DNA of 64,000 bases from Nocardia vulneris (GCF_001613425.1 NZ_BDCI01000001.1:186001-250000); one strand, 5' to 3'; shown: positions 10,413 to 19,487, numbered from the stretch's first letter. Notes: generated by a model from the letters alone, not told the origin. Program-made: numbers and translations.

Positions 10413-10802
10413 CTACTGCGGTGGCGGTGTGTCCTCGGATGCTTCGAGCTTAGCGAGTGCCTCCCGCAGCGCGGCAGCCTCATCCTTGCCGACCTGTTCG
10501 ACGAAGTGCACCAGGGCCGCGGCGCGGCTGCCCGCGGCGTCGGCCTGCTGGAGCGCGTCGACCATCAAACTGGCCACGAGCTCGTCGCGGGTGTGCACCG
10601 GCGCGTACCGGTGCGCGCGGTCGTCGCGCTGCTGGACCACGAGGTTCTTCTTCGCGAGTCGCTGCAGCACTGTCATCACCGTGGTGTACGCGAGCTCGCG
10701 GCGTGCGGCCAATGCCTCGTGCACCTGCCGGACGGTCTGCGGTTCGTCGGTTGACCACAATTGGTCCATGACCGCTTTCTCGAGTTCACCAAGTCCTGCC
10801 AT
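10413..10802 (-). CDS. blaI: BlaI/MecI/CopY family transcriptional repressor (Rv1846c-like)
   Basis: 129 aa. It begins MAGLGELEKAVMDQLW, a hallmark of BlaI, followed by a winged-helix domain (TVRQVHEALAA, AYTTVMTVLQRLAKKNLV) and a C-terminal dimerisation helix rich in Ala and Glu. In mycobacteria BlaI represses its own operon, the beta-lactamase gene and ATP synthase genes. No beta-lactamase gene lies in this window, so its targets must be elsewhere. A matching dyad sits about 35 bp upstream. It is released by the adjacent M56 peptidase. Confidence 0.92.
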   Translation of the reverse strand: MAGLGELEKAVMDQLWSTDEPQTVRQVHEALAARRELAYTTVMTVLQRLAKKNLVVQQRDDRAHRYAPVHTRDELVASLMVDALQQADAAGSRAAALVHFVEQVGKDEAAALREALAKLEASEDTPPPQ

Positions 10803-10836
10803 CCCACAATTTTAGGGACTCAACGACGCCGATGCG

Positions 10837-10853
10837 TACTACACGGTGTCGTA
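10837..10853. promoter_or_regulatory. Candidate BlaI operator
   Basis: TACTACAC-G-GTGTCGTA is a 17-bp dyad (7 of 8 arm positions pair) located 35 bp upstream of blaI. Its TAC...GTA ends and central ACAC/GTGT resemble known BlaI/MecI operators. It would give autoregulation of blaI-blaR. Confidence 0.55.
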
Positions 10854-10873
10854 ACTATGGAATAGCTGGTGTG

Positions 10874-11749
10874 TCATTTGTCATATGCGGCGGATTTGGA
10901 CATAGCAGGGCCACCTGCTTTACCCACCACGTGCCGGGTGCCGATCGGCACGATCATGGGTCGCCCGGACACCGGATCCTGCAGCACCGAGGCATCCAGA
11001 TCGAAGACCTCGCGCAGCAACTGCACGTCGATGATGTCGGCGGGACGGCCCTGCGCGACGATCCGGCCGTCGCGCATGACGATCAGCTCGTCGCTGTAGC
11101 GGATCGCCAGGTTCAGATCGTGCAGCACCATCACCACCGTGCGGCCCAGCTCGGCGTGCAGCCGGTCGACCAGGTCGAGCACGTCCACCGCGTGTGCGAG
11201 GTCGAGGTAGGTGGTCGGCTCGTCGAGCAGCAGGATGTCGGTGCCCTGCGCGAGCGCCATCGAGATCCAGGCGCGCTGGCGCTGGCCGCCGGACAACTCG
11301 TCGAGCGCGCGATCGGCGAGATCGGCGATGCCGGTCTGCTCCAGCGCGGTCAGCACCTCGGCCTCGTCGTCCACCGACCACTGCCGGAACCAGGACTGGT
11401 GCGGATGCCGGCCGCGCGCGACGAGATCGGCGACGGTGAGGCCCTCCGGCGCGACCGGCGACTGCGGCAGCATGCCGATCACCCGGGCCACGTCCTTGGT
11501 CTTCATCGTCGAAATGGCCTTGCCGTCCAACAGCACTCGGCCCTGCTGCGGGCGCAGCAGCCGGCCGAGCGAACGCAGCAGGGTCGACTTGCCGCACCCG
11601 TTCGGGCCGATCACGGTGGTGATCACGCCGGGGGCGATGTCGAGGGTGAGGCCGTCGACGATCACCCGGTCGCCGTAGCCGAGGCTGACGTCGACGGCGG
11701 CGAGCCGAGTCGGCGCCGGCTGCCTGCCGTCCGCGGCATCTGTGGTCAT
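10874..11749 (-). CDS. Iron-siderophore ABC transporter ATP-binding protein (FecE/FhuC type)
   Basis: 291 aa from the ATG at 11749, whose ATGA overlaps the stop of the upstream permease. Walker A is GPNGCGKST, the signature is LSGGQRQRAWISMALAQ, Walker B is ILLLDEPTTYLD, and the H-loop is VMVLHD. The GRHPHQSWFRQW segment and length are typical of the FhuC/FecE/FepC group. It energises ferric-siderophore import with the two FecCD permeases encoded upstream. No substrate-binding lipoprotein is encoded beside it, so that component must lie elsewhere. The operon is preceded by an IdeR box. Confidence 0.92.
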   Translation of the reverse strand: MTTDAADGRQPAPTRLAAVDVSLGYGDRVIVDGLTLDIAPGVITTVIGPNGCGKSTLLRSLGRLLRPQQGRVLLDGKAISTMKTKDVARVIGMLPQSPVAPEGLTVADLVARGRHPHQSWFRQWSVDDEAEVLTALEQTGIADLADRALDELSGGQRQRAWISMALAQGTDILLLDEPTTYLDLAHAVDVLDLVDRLHAELGRTVVMVLHDLNLAIRYSDELIVMRDGRIVAQGRPADIIDVQLLREVFDLDASVLQDPVSGRPMIVPIGTRHVVGKAGGPAMSKSAAYDK

Positions 11750-12831
11750 GACAGCGTCGCCTTCCGATTCATTCGCACGAGCAGGTAGAGCAGGAACGGG
11801 CCGCCCAGCCCGGCGGTGACGATGCCGACCGGGAGGTCGGCGGGGAACACCGAGCGGGACGCGATATCCGCGCCGACCACCAGGATGGCACCGACGAGCG
11901 CCGACCCGATCAGCGGTTCGCCGGGGGTGCGCAGCAGTCGGCGGGCGATCTGCGGGGCGGCCAGCGCGACGAAGGCCACCGGCCCGACCGCCGCGGTCGC
12001 CACCGAGGAGCTGACCACCGCCGCGCCGATCAGGATCGCCTGCTGGGTCTGGATGCGCACGCCGAGCGAGCGGGTCGTGTCGGTGCCGAGCCGCAGCGCC
12101 GCCAGCGTGCGGGCCGAGCCGAGCGCGACCAGCACCACCACGGCGAGCGCCAATGCCGCTGGGAGCAAACGAGATCGATCGGCGTTGTTGAGAGATCCGT
12201 TGAGCCACAACTGCACCAGCTGGGCGTCCTGCAGCGTGGCCCGGGTGATCAACCAGCTGATGCCCGCCAGCAGCACGGCGTTGATGCCGACGCCGACCAG
12301 GACGAGCCGCAGGCCGGTGACGCCTTGATCGCCGGTCGGGCTGCGTCCCCAGGCCAGCAGGTAGATGGCCGCGGCGGTGAGCAGGCCACCGGTGAGCGCG
12401 GCCAGTGGCGCGCCGATGGTCGCGGCCAGGCCGGTGCCGCCCGCGCCGACGATCACCGTCACCGCGCCGAGGCTGGCGCCCGTGGTGATACCGAGCATGT
12501 CCGGCGCGGCCAGCGGATTGTGCAGGATCGACTGCGTGATCGCGCCCGAAAGACCAAGGGCCGCACCGACGACCAGGGCGGTCAGCGCCCGGGGCAGGCG
12601 TGAATCCAGGACGATGAAGCGCTGCGACCGGGTGCCGCCGCCGGACAGCACGTCGAGCACCCGGCCGAGCGGGATGTGCGAGTCGCCGGTGGCGATGTCG
12701 AGGCAGAACAGCAGCAGCATCGCCGCGGCCAGCGCGACGACGATCAGCACCATGGCCGGGCGCAGCACGAGCGAGACCGGACCGACGCGCAGGGCCGGGC
12801 GCGCGCCGCGGGTTTTCAACGAGACGGTCAC
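11746..12831 (-). CDS. FecCD family iron-siderophore permease
   Basis: 361 aa with about ten transmembrane helices. Family landmarks are RLPRALTALVVGAALGLSGAITQSILHNPLAAPDMLGITTGAS split across residues 80-125, LAAPQIAR near 285, and the GGPFLLYLLVR terminus. It pairs with the permease encoded immediately upstream (4-bp overlap) to form the membrane channel of a ferric-siderophore importer of FepD/FepG type. Confidence 0.93.
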   Translation of the reverse strand: MTVSLKTRGARPALRVGPVSLVLRPAMVLIVVALAAAMLLLFCLDIATGDSHIPLGRVLDVLSGGGTRSQRFIVLDSRLPRALTALVVGAALGLSGAITQSILHNPLAAPDMLGITTGASLGAVTVIVGAGGTGLAATIGAPLAALTGGLLTAAAIYLLAWGRSPTGDQGVTGLRLVLVGVGINAVLLAGISWLITRATLQDAQLVQLWLNGSLNNADRSRLLPAALALAVVVLVALGSARTLAALRLGTDTTRSLGVRIQTQQAILIGAAVVSSSVATAAVGPVAFVALAAPQIARRLLRTPGEPLIGSALVGAILVVGADIASRSVFPADLPVGIVTAGLGGPFLLYLLVRMNRKATLS

Positions 12832-13874
12832 AGGCTCACCAGCTTTCGACGGCGCACGAACGCGATGAAGCAGGGCGCGCCGATCACGGCGAGCATGACG
12901 CCGACCTGGAGTTCACCGGGCCGGGCGACCACCCGCCCGACGATATCGGCGAGCATCAGCAGGATCGCGCCGATCAAGCCGGAATAGGGAATCATCCAGC
13001 GGAAATCGGGTCCGGTCACGACGCGCGCGATATGCGGCACGATCAAACCGAGAAAGGCGATCGGCCCGACCGCCGCGGTGGCCGCGCCGGACAGCAGCAC
13101 CACCGCGGCCAGCCCGAGGGCGCGGCTGCGGCCGATGTTCACGCCTAGCCCGCGCGCCACCTCGTCGCCGAGGCTCAGCAGGTTCAAGCCGGGCGAGGCG
13201 ATCACGGCGAGCAGGACGCCGAACGCGAGGAACGGCAGCACCTGCCACAGCACCGTGGCGTCGCGGCCCGCGATGGTGCCGACCACCCAGAAGCGGTAGG
13301 TGTCCAGCGCGGTGGCGTCGAGCAGCACCACGGCCTGGGTCATGGCTTGCAGGAAGGCGGTGACGGCCGCGCCGGCCAGGACCAGGCTCAGCGGGCTGGC
13401 CTTGCCGCCGCCGACGGCGGAGGCGCCGAACACGACGACCCCCGCGAGCAGCGCCCCGACGAACGCGAACCAGATGTACTGGTTGGGCGTGGTGAAGCCG
13501 AAGAGATAGATGCTGAGGGCGGCGAAAAAGCCTGCGCCCGCGTTCAATCCGAGCAGGCCGGCGTCGGCGAGCGGGTTGCGGGTGTAGCCCTGGATGAGCG
13601 CGCCCGCCATGCCGAGCGCCACGCCGGTGGCGAGGGCCAGTGCGGTGCGTGGCAACCGGAGTCCCCGGACGATTTCCTCGGCGGTGGATCCGGCGGGGCA
13701 GGTGAACGGGCCACCCGCGCAGGTGAGGGCGTGCTGCACGGCGTCGTAGACGGTGCCGGGCGAGAGCGACCTGGTCCCGATCGCGACGCTCGCGATCATG
13801 GTGAGCAGGAGCAGCGCGGTCAGGACGAGAAGCCCGGTCAGTCGCCGCCGCCGTGCGGTCCCAAGCGTGGTCAC
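12828..13874 (-). CDS. FecCD family iron-siderophore permease (first gene of the operon)
   Basis: 348 aa, GTG start with AGGAG about 12 nt upstream. About ten transmembrane helices. Landmarks are RGLRLPRTALALATGVALGMAGALIQG, NPLADAGLLGLNAGAGFFA and FLGLIVPHIAR. A Cys-containing extracytoplasmic loop (CAGGPFTCPAG, residues 53-63) is slightly unusual. It heads a three-gene importer operon and overlaps the next permease gene by 4 bp. The promoter region contains an IdeR box, predicting repression when iron is sufficient. Confidence 0.93.
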   Translation of the reverse strand: MTTLGTARRRRLTGLLVLTALLLLTMIASVAIGTRSLSPGTVYDAVQHALTCAGGPFTCPAGSTAEEIVRGLRLPRTALALATGVALGMAGALIQGYTRNPLADAGLLGLNAGAGFFAALSIYLFGFTTPNQYIWFAFVGALLAGVVVFGASAVGGGKASPLSLVLAGAAVTAFLQAMTQAVVLLDATALDTYRFWVVGTIAGRDATVLWQVLPFLAFGVLLAVIASPGLNLLSLGDEVARGLGVNIGRSRALGLAAVVLLSGAATAAVGPIAFLGLIVPHIARVVTGPDFRWMIPYSGLIGAILLMLADIVGRVVARPGELQVGVMLAVIGAPCFIAFVRRRKLVSL

Positions 13875-13918
13875 GGTGACGAACTACTCCTGATTCGGTC
13901 TGGCACAGTACTGATTGG

Positions 13919-13937
13919 TCTGGTAAGCCTAACCTAT
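13919..13937. promoter_or_regulatory. IdeR/DmdR iron box between the divergent importer and FhuF-like genes
   Basis: TCTGGTAAGCCTAACCTAT matches the 19-bp IdeR consensus (TTAGGTTAGGCTAACCTAA) at most positions, including the core GGTnAGnCTAACCTA. It lies 45 bp upstream of the permease gene (minus) and 46 bp upstream of the FhuF-like gene (plus). Both should be repressed by Fe2+-IdeR. Confidence 0.8.
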
Positions 13938-13983
13938 CTTGCTGTACCCACCGCGACGGCCAACCCCTCAGGAGGTTCGCGCA

Positions 13984-14694
13984 ATGCCCGAGCTCATGAC
14001 CACCTGCCCGCCACGCCATACGACCATGGCGTTCGATCACGCCTGTGCCAGGTTGCGCGCGTTGCAACCTGAACATCCGCGCGTGTACGCGGTGGCGGCG
14101 ATGGCTGAGCAGGGCAAGCGGCGCTGGTGGCGACTGGCCGACGGTGTGCGGGAGGGGCGCATCGAGTTGATGTACCGGCGGCACGCGGCCGAGATGATCC
14201 GCGCCGACGTGGCGGCGGAGGTGGTGGCCACCGCGCTCATCCACGCGGTGGTCGGCCGGGTGACCGCACTGCTGGTGTCGGAGGGGCGGGCCTGGGATCC
14301 GGGGTTGGAGAACCTGTGGATCCACACCGACAACGACGGCGGCATCGATTGGGCGGGTCTGGGCGACACCACGATTCGCGTGGTCGACGGCGATGCGCTG
14401 GCGCGTGAGCCGGGTGTGGTGGCGCTGCCGTGTGAGGGTGCGATGTACGTCTGGCTCGCGCATCGGTGCGAACCCTCGCTGACGCTCATCCAGTCGAGCA
14501 TGGCGCGGTACTCGGGTCTGAGCCCGCGGCGCTTCTGGCAGCTCGTCGGCGAATCCATCGCGGGCGCTTCGACTTACGTGCCGGACCTGGCGCGGACCGA
14601 CGCGGTGGTCGGCACCCGGCGTGGTCAGGGCCTGTTGGCGGCGCTGGAGCGCCGGGGATTGCCGGTGCGTCGCACGACGGGCTTGCTTACTTAG
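13984..14694 (+). CDS. FhuF-like ferric-siderophore reductase family protein lacking the C-terminal Fe-S motif
   Basis: 236 aa from an ATG with a strong AGGAGG 6 nt upstream. The layout resembles FhuF-type siderophore-iron reductases: an N-terminal segment with VAAMAEQGKRRWWRL, a middle domain, and the late helix SSMARYSGLSPRRFWQLVGESIAGA. Family members normally end in a Cys-Cys-x10-Cys-x2-Cys cluster-binding tail; here the protein stops at LPVRRTTGLLT with no Cys tail. It may be a cluster-less paralogue or a different iron-handling protein. Divergent from the importer operon, between two IdeR boxes, so almost certainly iron-regulated. Confidence 0.6.
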   Translation: MPELMTTCPPRHTTMAFDHACARLRALQPEHPRVYAVAAMAEQGKRRWWRLADGVREGRIELMYRRHAAEMIRADVAAEVVATALIHAVVGRVTALLVSEGRAWDPGLENLWIHTDNDGGIDWAGLGDTTIRVVDGDALAREPGVVALPCEGAMYVWLAHRCEPSLTLIQSSMARYSGLSPRRFWQLVGESIAGASTYVPDLARTDAVVGTRRGQGLLAALERRGLPVRRTTGLLT

Positions 14695-14712
14695 GTAAGC
14701 CTGACCTATACT
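14683..14712 (+). promoter_or_regulatory. Promoter overlapped by a second IdeR box
   Basis: A TTGCTT -35 (14683-14688) and TATACT -10 (14707-14712), spaced 18 bp, form a good vegetative promoter. The spacer and -10 are covered by TTAGGTAAGCCTGACCTAT (14691-14709), a close IdeR-box match. The box begins at the stop codon of the FhuF-like gene. There is no downstream gene before the terminator at 14775. Confidence 0.75.
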
Positions 14713-14718
14713 CATAAC

Positions 14719-14815
14719 CGGCGTAAGGATTGAGCGAGAGTCCCGAGGGCTGCGGTGACCCCCGATCCATTGCCGCTGAGGGCCTCACCTCCGGGTGGGG
14801 CCCTCAGCTCTGTCT
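14719..14815 (+). ncRNA. Candidate IdeR-controlled small RNA, possible MrsI homologue
   Basis: Transcription from the IdeR-box promoter should start near 14719 and end at the perfect hairpin 14775-14808, giving an RNA of about 95 nt. It has no ATG or convincing small frame. In M. tuberculosis the iron-sparing sRNA MrsI (ncRv11846) is IdeR-regulated, about 100 nt long, and lies between Rv1846c (blaI) and Rv1847. Here the candidate lies between the blaI and Rv1847 orthologues. Sequence similarity to MrsI was not checked; the call rests on promoter, terminator, size and synteny. Confidence 0.6.
14775..14808 (+). terminator. Strong intrinsic terminator
   Basis: GCTGAGGGCCTCACC-TCCG-GGTGGGGCCCTCAGC forms a 15-bp stem (one G-U pair) with a UNCG-like tetraloop, followed by TCTGTCT. 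It closes the candidate small RNA and insulates the carbonic anhydrase gene downstream. The remaining stretch to 15004 holds nothing recognisable except the latter's promoter region. Confidence 0.85.
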
Positions 14816-15004
14816 GCTGTGACCCATGTCGCTCGGTTCGCCTCTGGCGTGGCGCGAATTCTCGGGTCTAATGTCGGACGCCGTCGCGGACGTGAATTCT
14901 CCTGAACCCCTGGGGGATTCGTCCGATTTCGAGTCGCCGACCGTCCGTTTGCGCTGTCCCGCAAACCTTCTCGGCTACTCATCGCGTGCCGAGGAGTGTG
15001 CCGG

Positions 15005-15826
15005 GTGCTCGTCCGAAAATTCTCGCATCGTCGTTGCCTCGCGGGCCTCACCGCCACGGCGGCGCTACTGCTCGTATCCGCGTGCGGTGGCCACGATCCG
15101 CAACTGCGCAGTCACGTGGCGGCACCGAGCGGCGCGGCCGGCGCCCCGCACTGGGATTACGACGCCGAAGGCCCCGACCACTGGGCCGACCTCGACCACG
15201 CCTACCTGACCTGTCAGAACGGCCACGAACAGTCGCCGATCGACCTGCCGAGCCACACCCGGCTCGAACCGGACGAGCCCATCGACATCGACTACGCGAC
15301 GGTGCCCGCGCTCGAACTGGTCAACAACGGGCACACCGTGCAGGCGAATCTCCCCGCGGGCAACGGGAATCGGCTCGTCATCGGGGGCGCCGAATTCGAA
15401 CTGGCCCAGTTCCACTTCCACCTGCCGAGCGAGCACACCGTCGACGGCGCGGGCACCGCGATGGAGTTGCACCTCGTGCACAAGAACGGTGCGGGCGCCC
15501 TGGCGGTGCTCGGCGTGCTGTTGCAGGCCGCGGCCGTACCGTCGCCCCTCGATCCGATCCTCGCGGCCGCACCGGCGGCGCCGGGCGTCCCGGCCGCGGC
15601 CGCCGGTCTCGACCTGCGTGCCCTGCTGCCCGTCGACCTGGACCAGTTCCGGTATCGCGGCTCGCTCACCACGCCGCCCTGTAGCGAAGGGGTCTCCTGG
15701 ACCGTGCTCGAGCATCCGGTCGCGGTGGGGTCCGCCGGTGTCGATCGCTATCGGACGTTGTTCGCGCACAGCAACCGTCCGACACAGCCGCGGTACGGCC
15801 GGGCGATCACGCTGGCAGGCAATTGA
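15005..15826 (+). CDS. Alpha-class carbonic anhydrase lipoprotein
   Basis: 273 aa from GTG at 15005 (GAGGAG 8 nt upstream; a GTG at 14996 is possible). A lipoprotein signal ends in LLVSAC with Cys27 as the lipidation site. The alpha-carbonic anhydrase domain begins HWDYDAEGPDHWADL, and has NGHEQSPIDL, zinc ligands in FHFH (His137, His139) and ELHLVH (His156), and the TTPPCSEGV segment with a probable structural Cys70-Cys partner. It hydrates CO2 outside the membrane. CO2/bicarbonate chemistry links logically to the urease genes nearby, but they are separated by the thioesterase gene. Confidence 0.93.
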   Translation: MLVRKFSHRRCLAGLTATAALLLVSACGGHDPQLRSHVAAPSGAAGAPHWDYDAEGPDHWADLDHAYLTCQNGHEQSPIDLPSHTRLEPDEPIDIDYATVPALELVNNGHTVQANLPAGNGNRLVIGGAEFELAQFHFHLPSEHTVDGAGTAMELHLVHKNGAGALAVLGVLLQAAAVPSPLDPILAAAPAAPGVPAAAAGLDLRALLPVDLDQFRYRGSLTTPPCSEGVSWTVLEHPVAVGSAGVDRYRTLFAHSNRPTQPRYGRAITLAGN

Positions 15827-15869
15827 GCCAGCGGAGATCCTCGGCAACCGCTGTGCAAAAGTGGACGTC

Positions 15870-16316
15870 ATGACAGAGCAGCAGACCACCATGGGCGAGT
15901 TCATGGCGGACATCACCCCCGAGCTGATGACGAAGGTGAGCGAGGGGACCTTCACCGACCTGATCGGCCTGCGCTACACCGAGACCACCCCGGATCGGGT
16001 GCGTGGCGAATGGTCCGTCGCGCCGCGGCTCTTCCAGCCCGCCGGCATCCAGAACGGCGGCGTGTACTGCACGGTCATCGAAACGCTCGCCAGCGTCGGC
16101 GGCGGCATCTGGTACGGCGGGCGCGGCACCGTCGTCGGCGTGAACAACAACACCGACTTCCTGCGTGCGGTGCGCGAGGGCGTCCTCTACGGCGAGGCGA
16201 CGCCGATCCATCGCGGCCGGCTGCAACAGCTCTGGGTCGTGGTGATCACCGACGATCAGCAGCGGGTGGTGGCCCGGGGCCAGGTGCGATTGCAGAACCT
16301 GCCCGCCGAGCGCTGA
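15870..16316 (+). CDS. PaaI family hotdog-fold thioesterase (Rv1847-like)
   Basis: 148 aa from ATG at 15870. It is a single hotdog domain with RVRGEWSVAPRLFQPAGIQNGGVYCTVIETLASVGG, in which the QNGG/E pair corresponds to the catalytic HGG/E region of PaaI-like acyl-CoA thioesterases (His replaced by Asn). The C-terminal strand reads VVARGQVRLQNLP. The same gene stands directly before ureA in M. tuberculosis (Rv1847), so its position is conserved even though no urease role is known. Acyl-CoA substrate unknown. Confidence 0.85.
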   Translation: MTEQQTTMGEFMADITPELMTKVSEGTFTDLIGLRYTETTPDRVRGEWSVAPRLFQPAGIQNGGVYCTVIETLASVGGGIWYGGRGTVVGVNNNTDFLRAVREGVLYGEATPIHRGRLQQLWVVVITDDQQRVVARGQVRLQNLPAER

Positions 16317-16397
16317 GCGGGCGCTCGCGCCGCGCCGCCGGAACGGGCGTGCCAGAATGACCGTCACCCTAACAACCCGACCCGGTGAGGAGCCCGG

Positions 16398-16700
<303 letters not shown>

Positions 16701-16713
16701 AAGGACGCGCAGC

Positions 16714-17028
16714 ATGATTCCCGGTGAATACCTCTGCGCGGCGGGGACTATCGCGTTGAACGCGGGTGCGGCGCGGATCGAACTCGACGTGGTCAACACC
16801 GGCGACCGGCCGGTGCAGGTCGGTAGCCACGTGCATTTCCCGCAGGCGAACGCCGCGCTGCGCTTCGACCGGACGGCGGCGCACGGCCACCGCCTCGATA
16901 TCCCGGCGGGTACCGCGGTGCGCTTCGAACCCGGTCTCGGGCAGCGTGTTTCGCTGGTGCCGCTGGGCGGCACCCGCGAGGTGCACGGCATCAGCGCGAA
17001 TCCGCCGGGCCGGTTGGACGCCCAGTGA
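16714..17028 (+). CDS. ureB: Urease subunit beta
   Basis: 104 aa. It begins [18 protein letters not shown] and contains [28 protein letters not shown] and [12 protein letters not shown], which are diagnostic for UreB. The GSHVHF core is intact. It follows ureA by 13 bp and precedes ureC by 73 bp; that gap holds no separate gene and ends in a GGGAGG ribosome-binding site for ureC. Confidence 0.97.
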   Translation: MIPGEYLCAAGTIALNAGAARIELDVVNTGDRPVQVGSHVHFPQANAALRFDRTAAHGHRLDIPAGTAVRFEPGLGQRVSLVPLGGTREVHGISANPPGRLDAQ

Positions 17029-17101
17029 GCAACGACATCGAAGCTGTGCCGCACCGGGATTCGCCTGTCGACTCGCGTGCGCGCCGGACCGGGGAGGCAT
17101 C

Positions 17102-18823
17102 GTGACCGAATTGAGCCGGGCCCGCTACGCGGAGCTCTTCGGGCCGACCACCGGCGACCGAATCCGGTTGGCCGACACCGATCTGCTGATCGAGATCACC
17201 GAAGACCGCAGCGGCGGACCGGGTCTCGCGGGTGAGGAGGCCGTGTTCGGCGGTGGCAAGGTGCTGCGCGAGTCGATGGGGCAGTCGCGCGCCACCCGCG
17301 CCGACGGCGCGCCGGACACCGTGATCACCGGTGCGGTGATCATCGACCACTGGGGCATCATCAAGGCCGACATCGGCATTCGCGACGGACGCATCTGCGG
17401 CATCGGCAAGGCGGGCAATCCCGACACGATGAGCGGTGTGCATCCCGACCTCGTCGTCGGCCCGTCCACCGAGATCATCTCCGGTAACGGCCGCATCCTC
17501 ACCGCGGGCGCGATCGACTGCCATGTGCATTTCATCTGCCCGCAGCTGATGGACGAGGCGCTCGGCGGCGGCATCACCACCCTGATCGGCGGCGGCACCG
17601 GCCCGGCCGAAGGCAGCAAGGCGACCACCGTGACGCCCGGCGCGTGGCATCTGGCCCGCATGCTGGAGGCCACCGACGGCTGGCCGCTGAACATCGTGCT
17701 GCTCGGCAAGGGAAACACGGTCAGCGCCGACGCCATGTGGGAGCAATTGCGCGCCGGCGCGGCAGGTTTCAAGCTGCACGAGGACTGGGGCTCCACCCCG
17801 GCCGCGATCGATGCCTGCCTGCGGGTCGCCGACGCCACGGGGGTGCAGGTGGCGCTGCACTCGGACACGTTGAACGAGGCGGGTTTTGTCGAGGACACCC
17901 TCGGCGCGATCGCCGGCCGCGGCATCCACGCCTATCACACCGAGGGCGCGGGCGGCGGGCACGCACCCGACATCATCACGGTCGCAGCGCATCTCAACGT
18001 GCTGCCCAGCTCGACCAATCCGACCCGCCCGCACACGGTCAACACCCTCGACGAGCATCTCGACATGCTCATGGTGTGCCACCATCTCAGCGCGTCCATC
18101 CCCGAGGATCTGGCGTTCGCGGAGAGCCGGATCCGGCCGTCCACCATCGCCGCCGAAGACCTGCTGCACGATCTCGGCGCGATCTCCATGATCGGCAGTG
18201 ATTCCCAGGCGATGGGCCGCATCGGCGAGGTGGTGCTGCGTACCTGGCAGACCGCGCACGTGATGAAACGCCGCCGCGGCGCGCTGCCCGGCGACGGCGC
18301 CGCCGACAATGCCCGGGTACAGCGCTACATCGCGAAATACACCATCTGCCCGGCCGTCGCGCACGGCCTGGACCACGAGATCGGTTCGGTCGAGGTCGGC
18401 AAGCTGGCCGATCTGGTGCTGTGGGAGCCCGCCTTCTTCGGGGTGCGCCCGCACGCCGTGCTCAAGGGCGGGGCGATCGCCTGGGCCGCGATGGGTGACG
18501 CGAACGCGTCCATCCCGACCCCGCAACCGGTGCTGCCGCGCCCCATGTTCGGCGCCGCCCCGCTGGCCGCCGCCGCCACCTCCCTGCATTTCGTTTCCGA
18601 GCAGGCGATCGAGGACGGCCTCGCCGACCGCCTGCGCGTGCACCGAAAACTGGCCCCCGTCAAGAATGTTCGCGCCCGCACCAAGGCCGACATGCCGCAC
18701 AACGACGCCATGCCCCGCATCGAGGTGGACCCCGACACCTTCACCGTCCGCATCGACGGCGAAGTCTGGACCGAACAACCCGCCACCGAACTTCCCATGG
18801 CCCAACGCTATTTCCTGTTCTGA
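17102..18823 (+). CDS. ureC: Urease subunit alpha (catalytic)
   Basis: 573 aa from GTG at 17102, normal length for UreC. All nickel-site residues are present: His141 and His143 in DCHVHFICP, Lys224 (to be carbamylated) in FKLHEDWG, His253 and His279, and Asp366 in [11 protein letters not shown]. The mobile-flap motif MVCHHLS includes Cys326 and His327. The enzyme hydrolyses urea to ammonia and carbamate. Unusually, ureF, ureG and ureD do not follow; the next gene encodes a DUF4291 protein. Nickel loading must depend on accessory genes elsewhere. Confidence 0.97.
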   Translation: MTELSRARYAELFGPTTGDRIRLADTDLLIEITEDRSGGPGLAGEEAVFGGGKVLRESMGQSRATRADGAPDTVITGAVIIDHWGIIKADIGIRDGRICGIGKAGNPDTMSGVHPDLVVGPSTEIISGNGRILTAGAIDCHVHFICPQLMDEALGGGITTLIGGGTGPAEGSKATTVTPGAWHLARMLEATDGWPLNIVLLGKGNTVSADAMWEQLRAGAAGFKLHEDWGSTPAAIDACLRVADATGVQVALHSDTLNEAGFVEDTLGAIAGRGIHAYHTEGAGGGHAPDIITVAAHLNVLPSSTNPTRPHTVNTLDEHLDMLMVCHHLSASIPEDLAFAESRIRPSTIAAEDLLHDLGAISMIGSDSQAMGRIGEVVLRTWQTAHVMKRRRGALPGDGAADNARVQRYIAKYTICPAVAHGLDHEIGSVEVGKLADLVLWEPAFFGVRPHAVLKGGAIAWAAMGDANASIPTPQPVLPRPMFGAAPLAAAATSLHFVSEQAIEDGLADRLRVHRKLAPVKNVRARTKADMPHNDAMPRIEVDPDTFTVRIDGEVWTEQPATELPMAQRYFLF

Positions 18824-18878
18824 GCGCACCCGCCGAAAATCGCTCGCGGTGCGAGTCGTCCAGCGGCACGCTCTACGG

Positions 18879-19472
18879 ATGGAAGTACCACAGCGCGAGA
18901 TCCGCGCTCTGCATACGGAATCCACCATCACCGTCTATCAGGCGTACTCGCCGGTGATCGGTGGTCCAGCCGCCCGCGACGGGCGCTTCCCCGCAGCGTG
19001 GCAGCGGGATCGGATGACATGGATCAAGCCGTCGTTTCTGTGGATGATGTACCGCTGCGGCTGGGGCACCAAACCGGATCAGGAAACCGTGCTCGCCGTG
19101 GAGATCTCGCGCAGCGGCTTCGAATGGGCGTTACGGCACGCGTGCCTGTCGAGCTATCAGCCCGGCCGATATCCCGACCTCGATACCTGGCGAAGTCGGC
19201 TGAAACGCGCTCCTGCCCGGGTCCAGTGGGATCCTGAGCGGGATCTCTCCCTGCGGCCCCTTCCGCATCGGTCGCTGCAACTCGGGCTCAGCGGGGAGGC
19301 CGCACGGCGCTACGCGGACGAGTGGACGGTCGCCATCGATGATGTGACGCCGCTCGCCCACGAGATCCACACGCTGGTCAGCGCAGGCGAATTCGACTCT
19401 GCCGCCCGGCTGTTGCCGCAGGAGCGGCCCTACCCGGCGACGGACGAACTGCTGAGCCACCTTCGTCCGTGA
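18879..19472 (+). CDS. DUF4291 domain protein
   Basis: 197 aa from ATG at 18879. It has the DUF4291 signature: REIRALHTESTITVYQAYSP near the start, then RMTWIKPSFLWMMYRCGW, EVLAVEISRSGFEW-like strands, VQWDPERDLSL and LQLGLSGEAARRYADEW. DUF4291 proteins are soluble, found in bacteria and fungi, and have no established biochemical function in my knowledge. It sits 55 bp after ureC where accessory genes normally lie, and may be co-transcribed with urease. No residue pattern hints at a urease role. Confidence 0.85.
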   Translation: MEVPQREIRALHTESTITVYQAYSPVIGGPAARDGRFPAAWQRDRMTWIKPSFLWMMYRCGWGTKPDQETVLAVEISRSGFEWALRHACLSSYQPGRYPDLDTWRSRLKRAPARVQWDPERDLSLRPLPHRSLQLGLSGEAARRYADEWTVAIDDVTPLAHEIHTLVSAGEFDSAARLLPQERPYPATDELLSHLRP

Positions 19473-19487
19473 CGACCGATCGTTCGG

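Noticed and set aside
10874..12208. A 444-residue version of the iron importer ATPase
   Set aside because: The first 150 residues are the FecCD permease gene read out of frame. ATG at 11749, in the 4-bp overlap, is the natural start.
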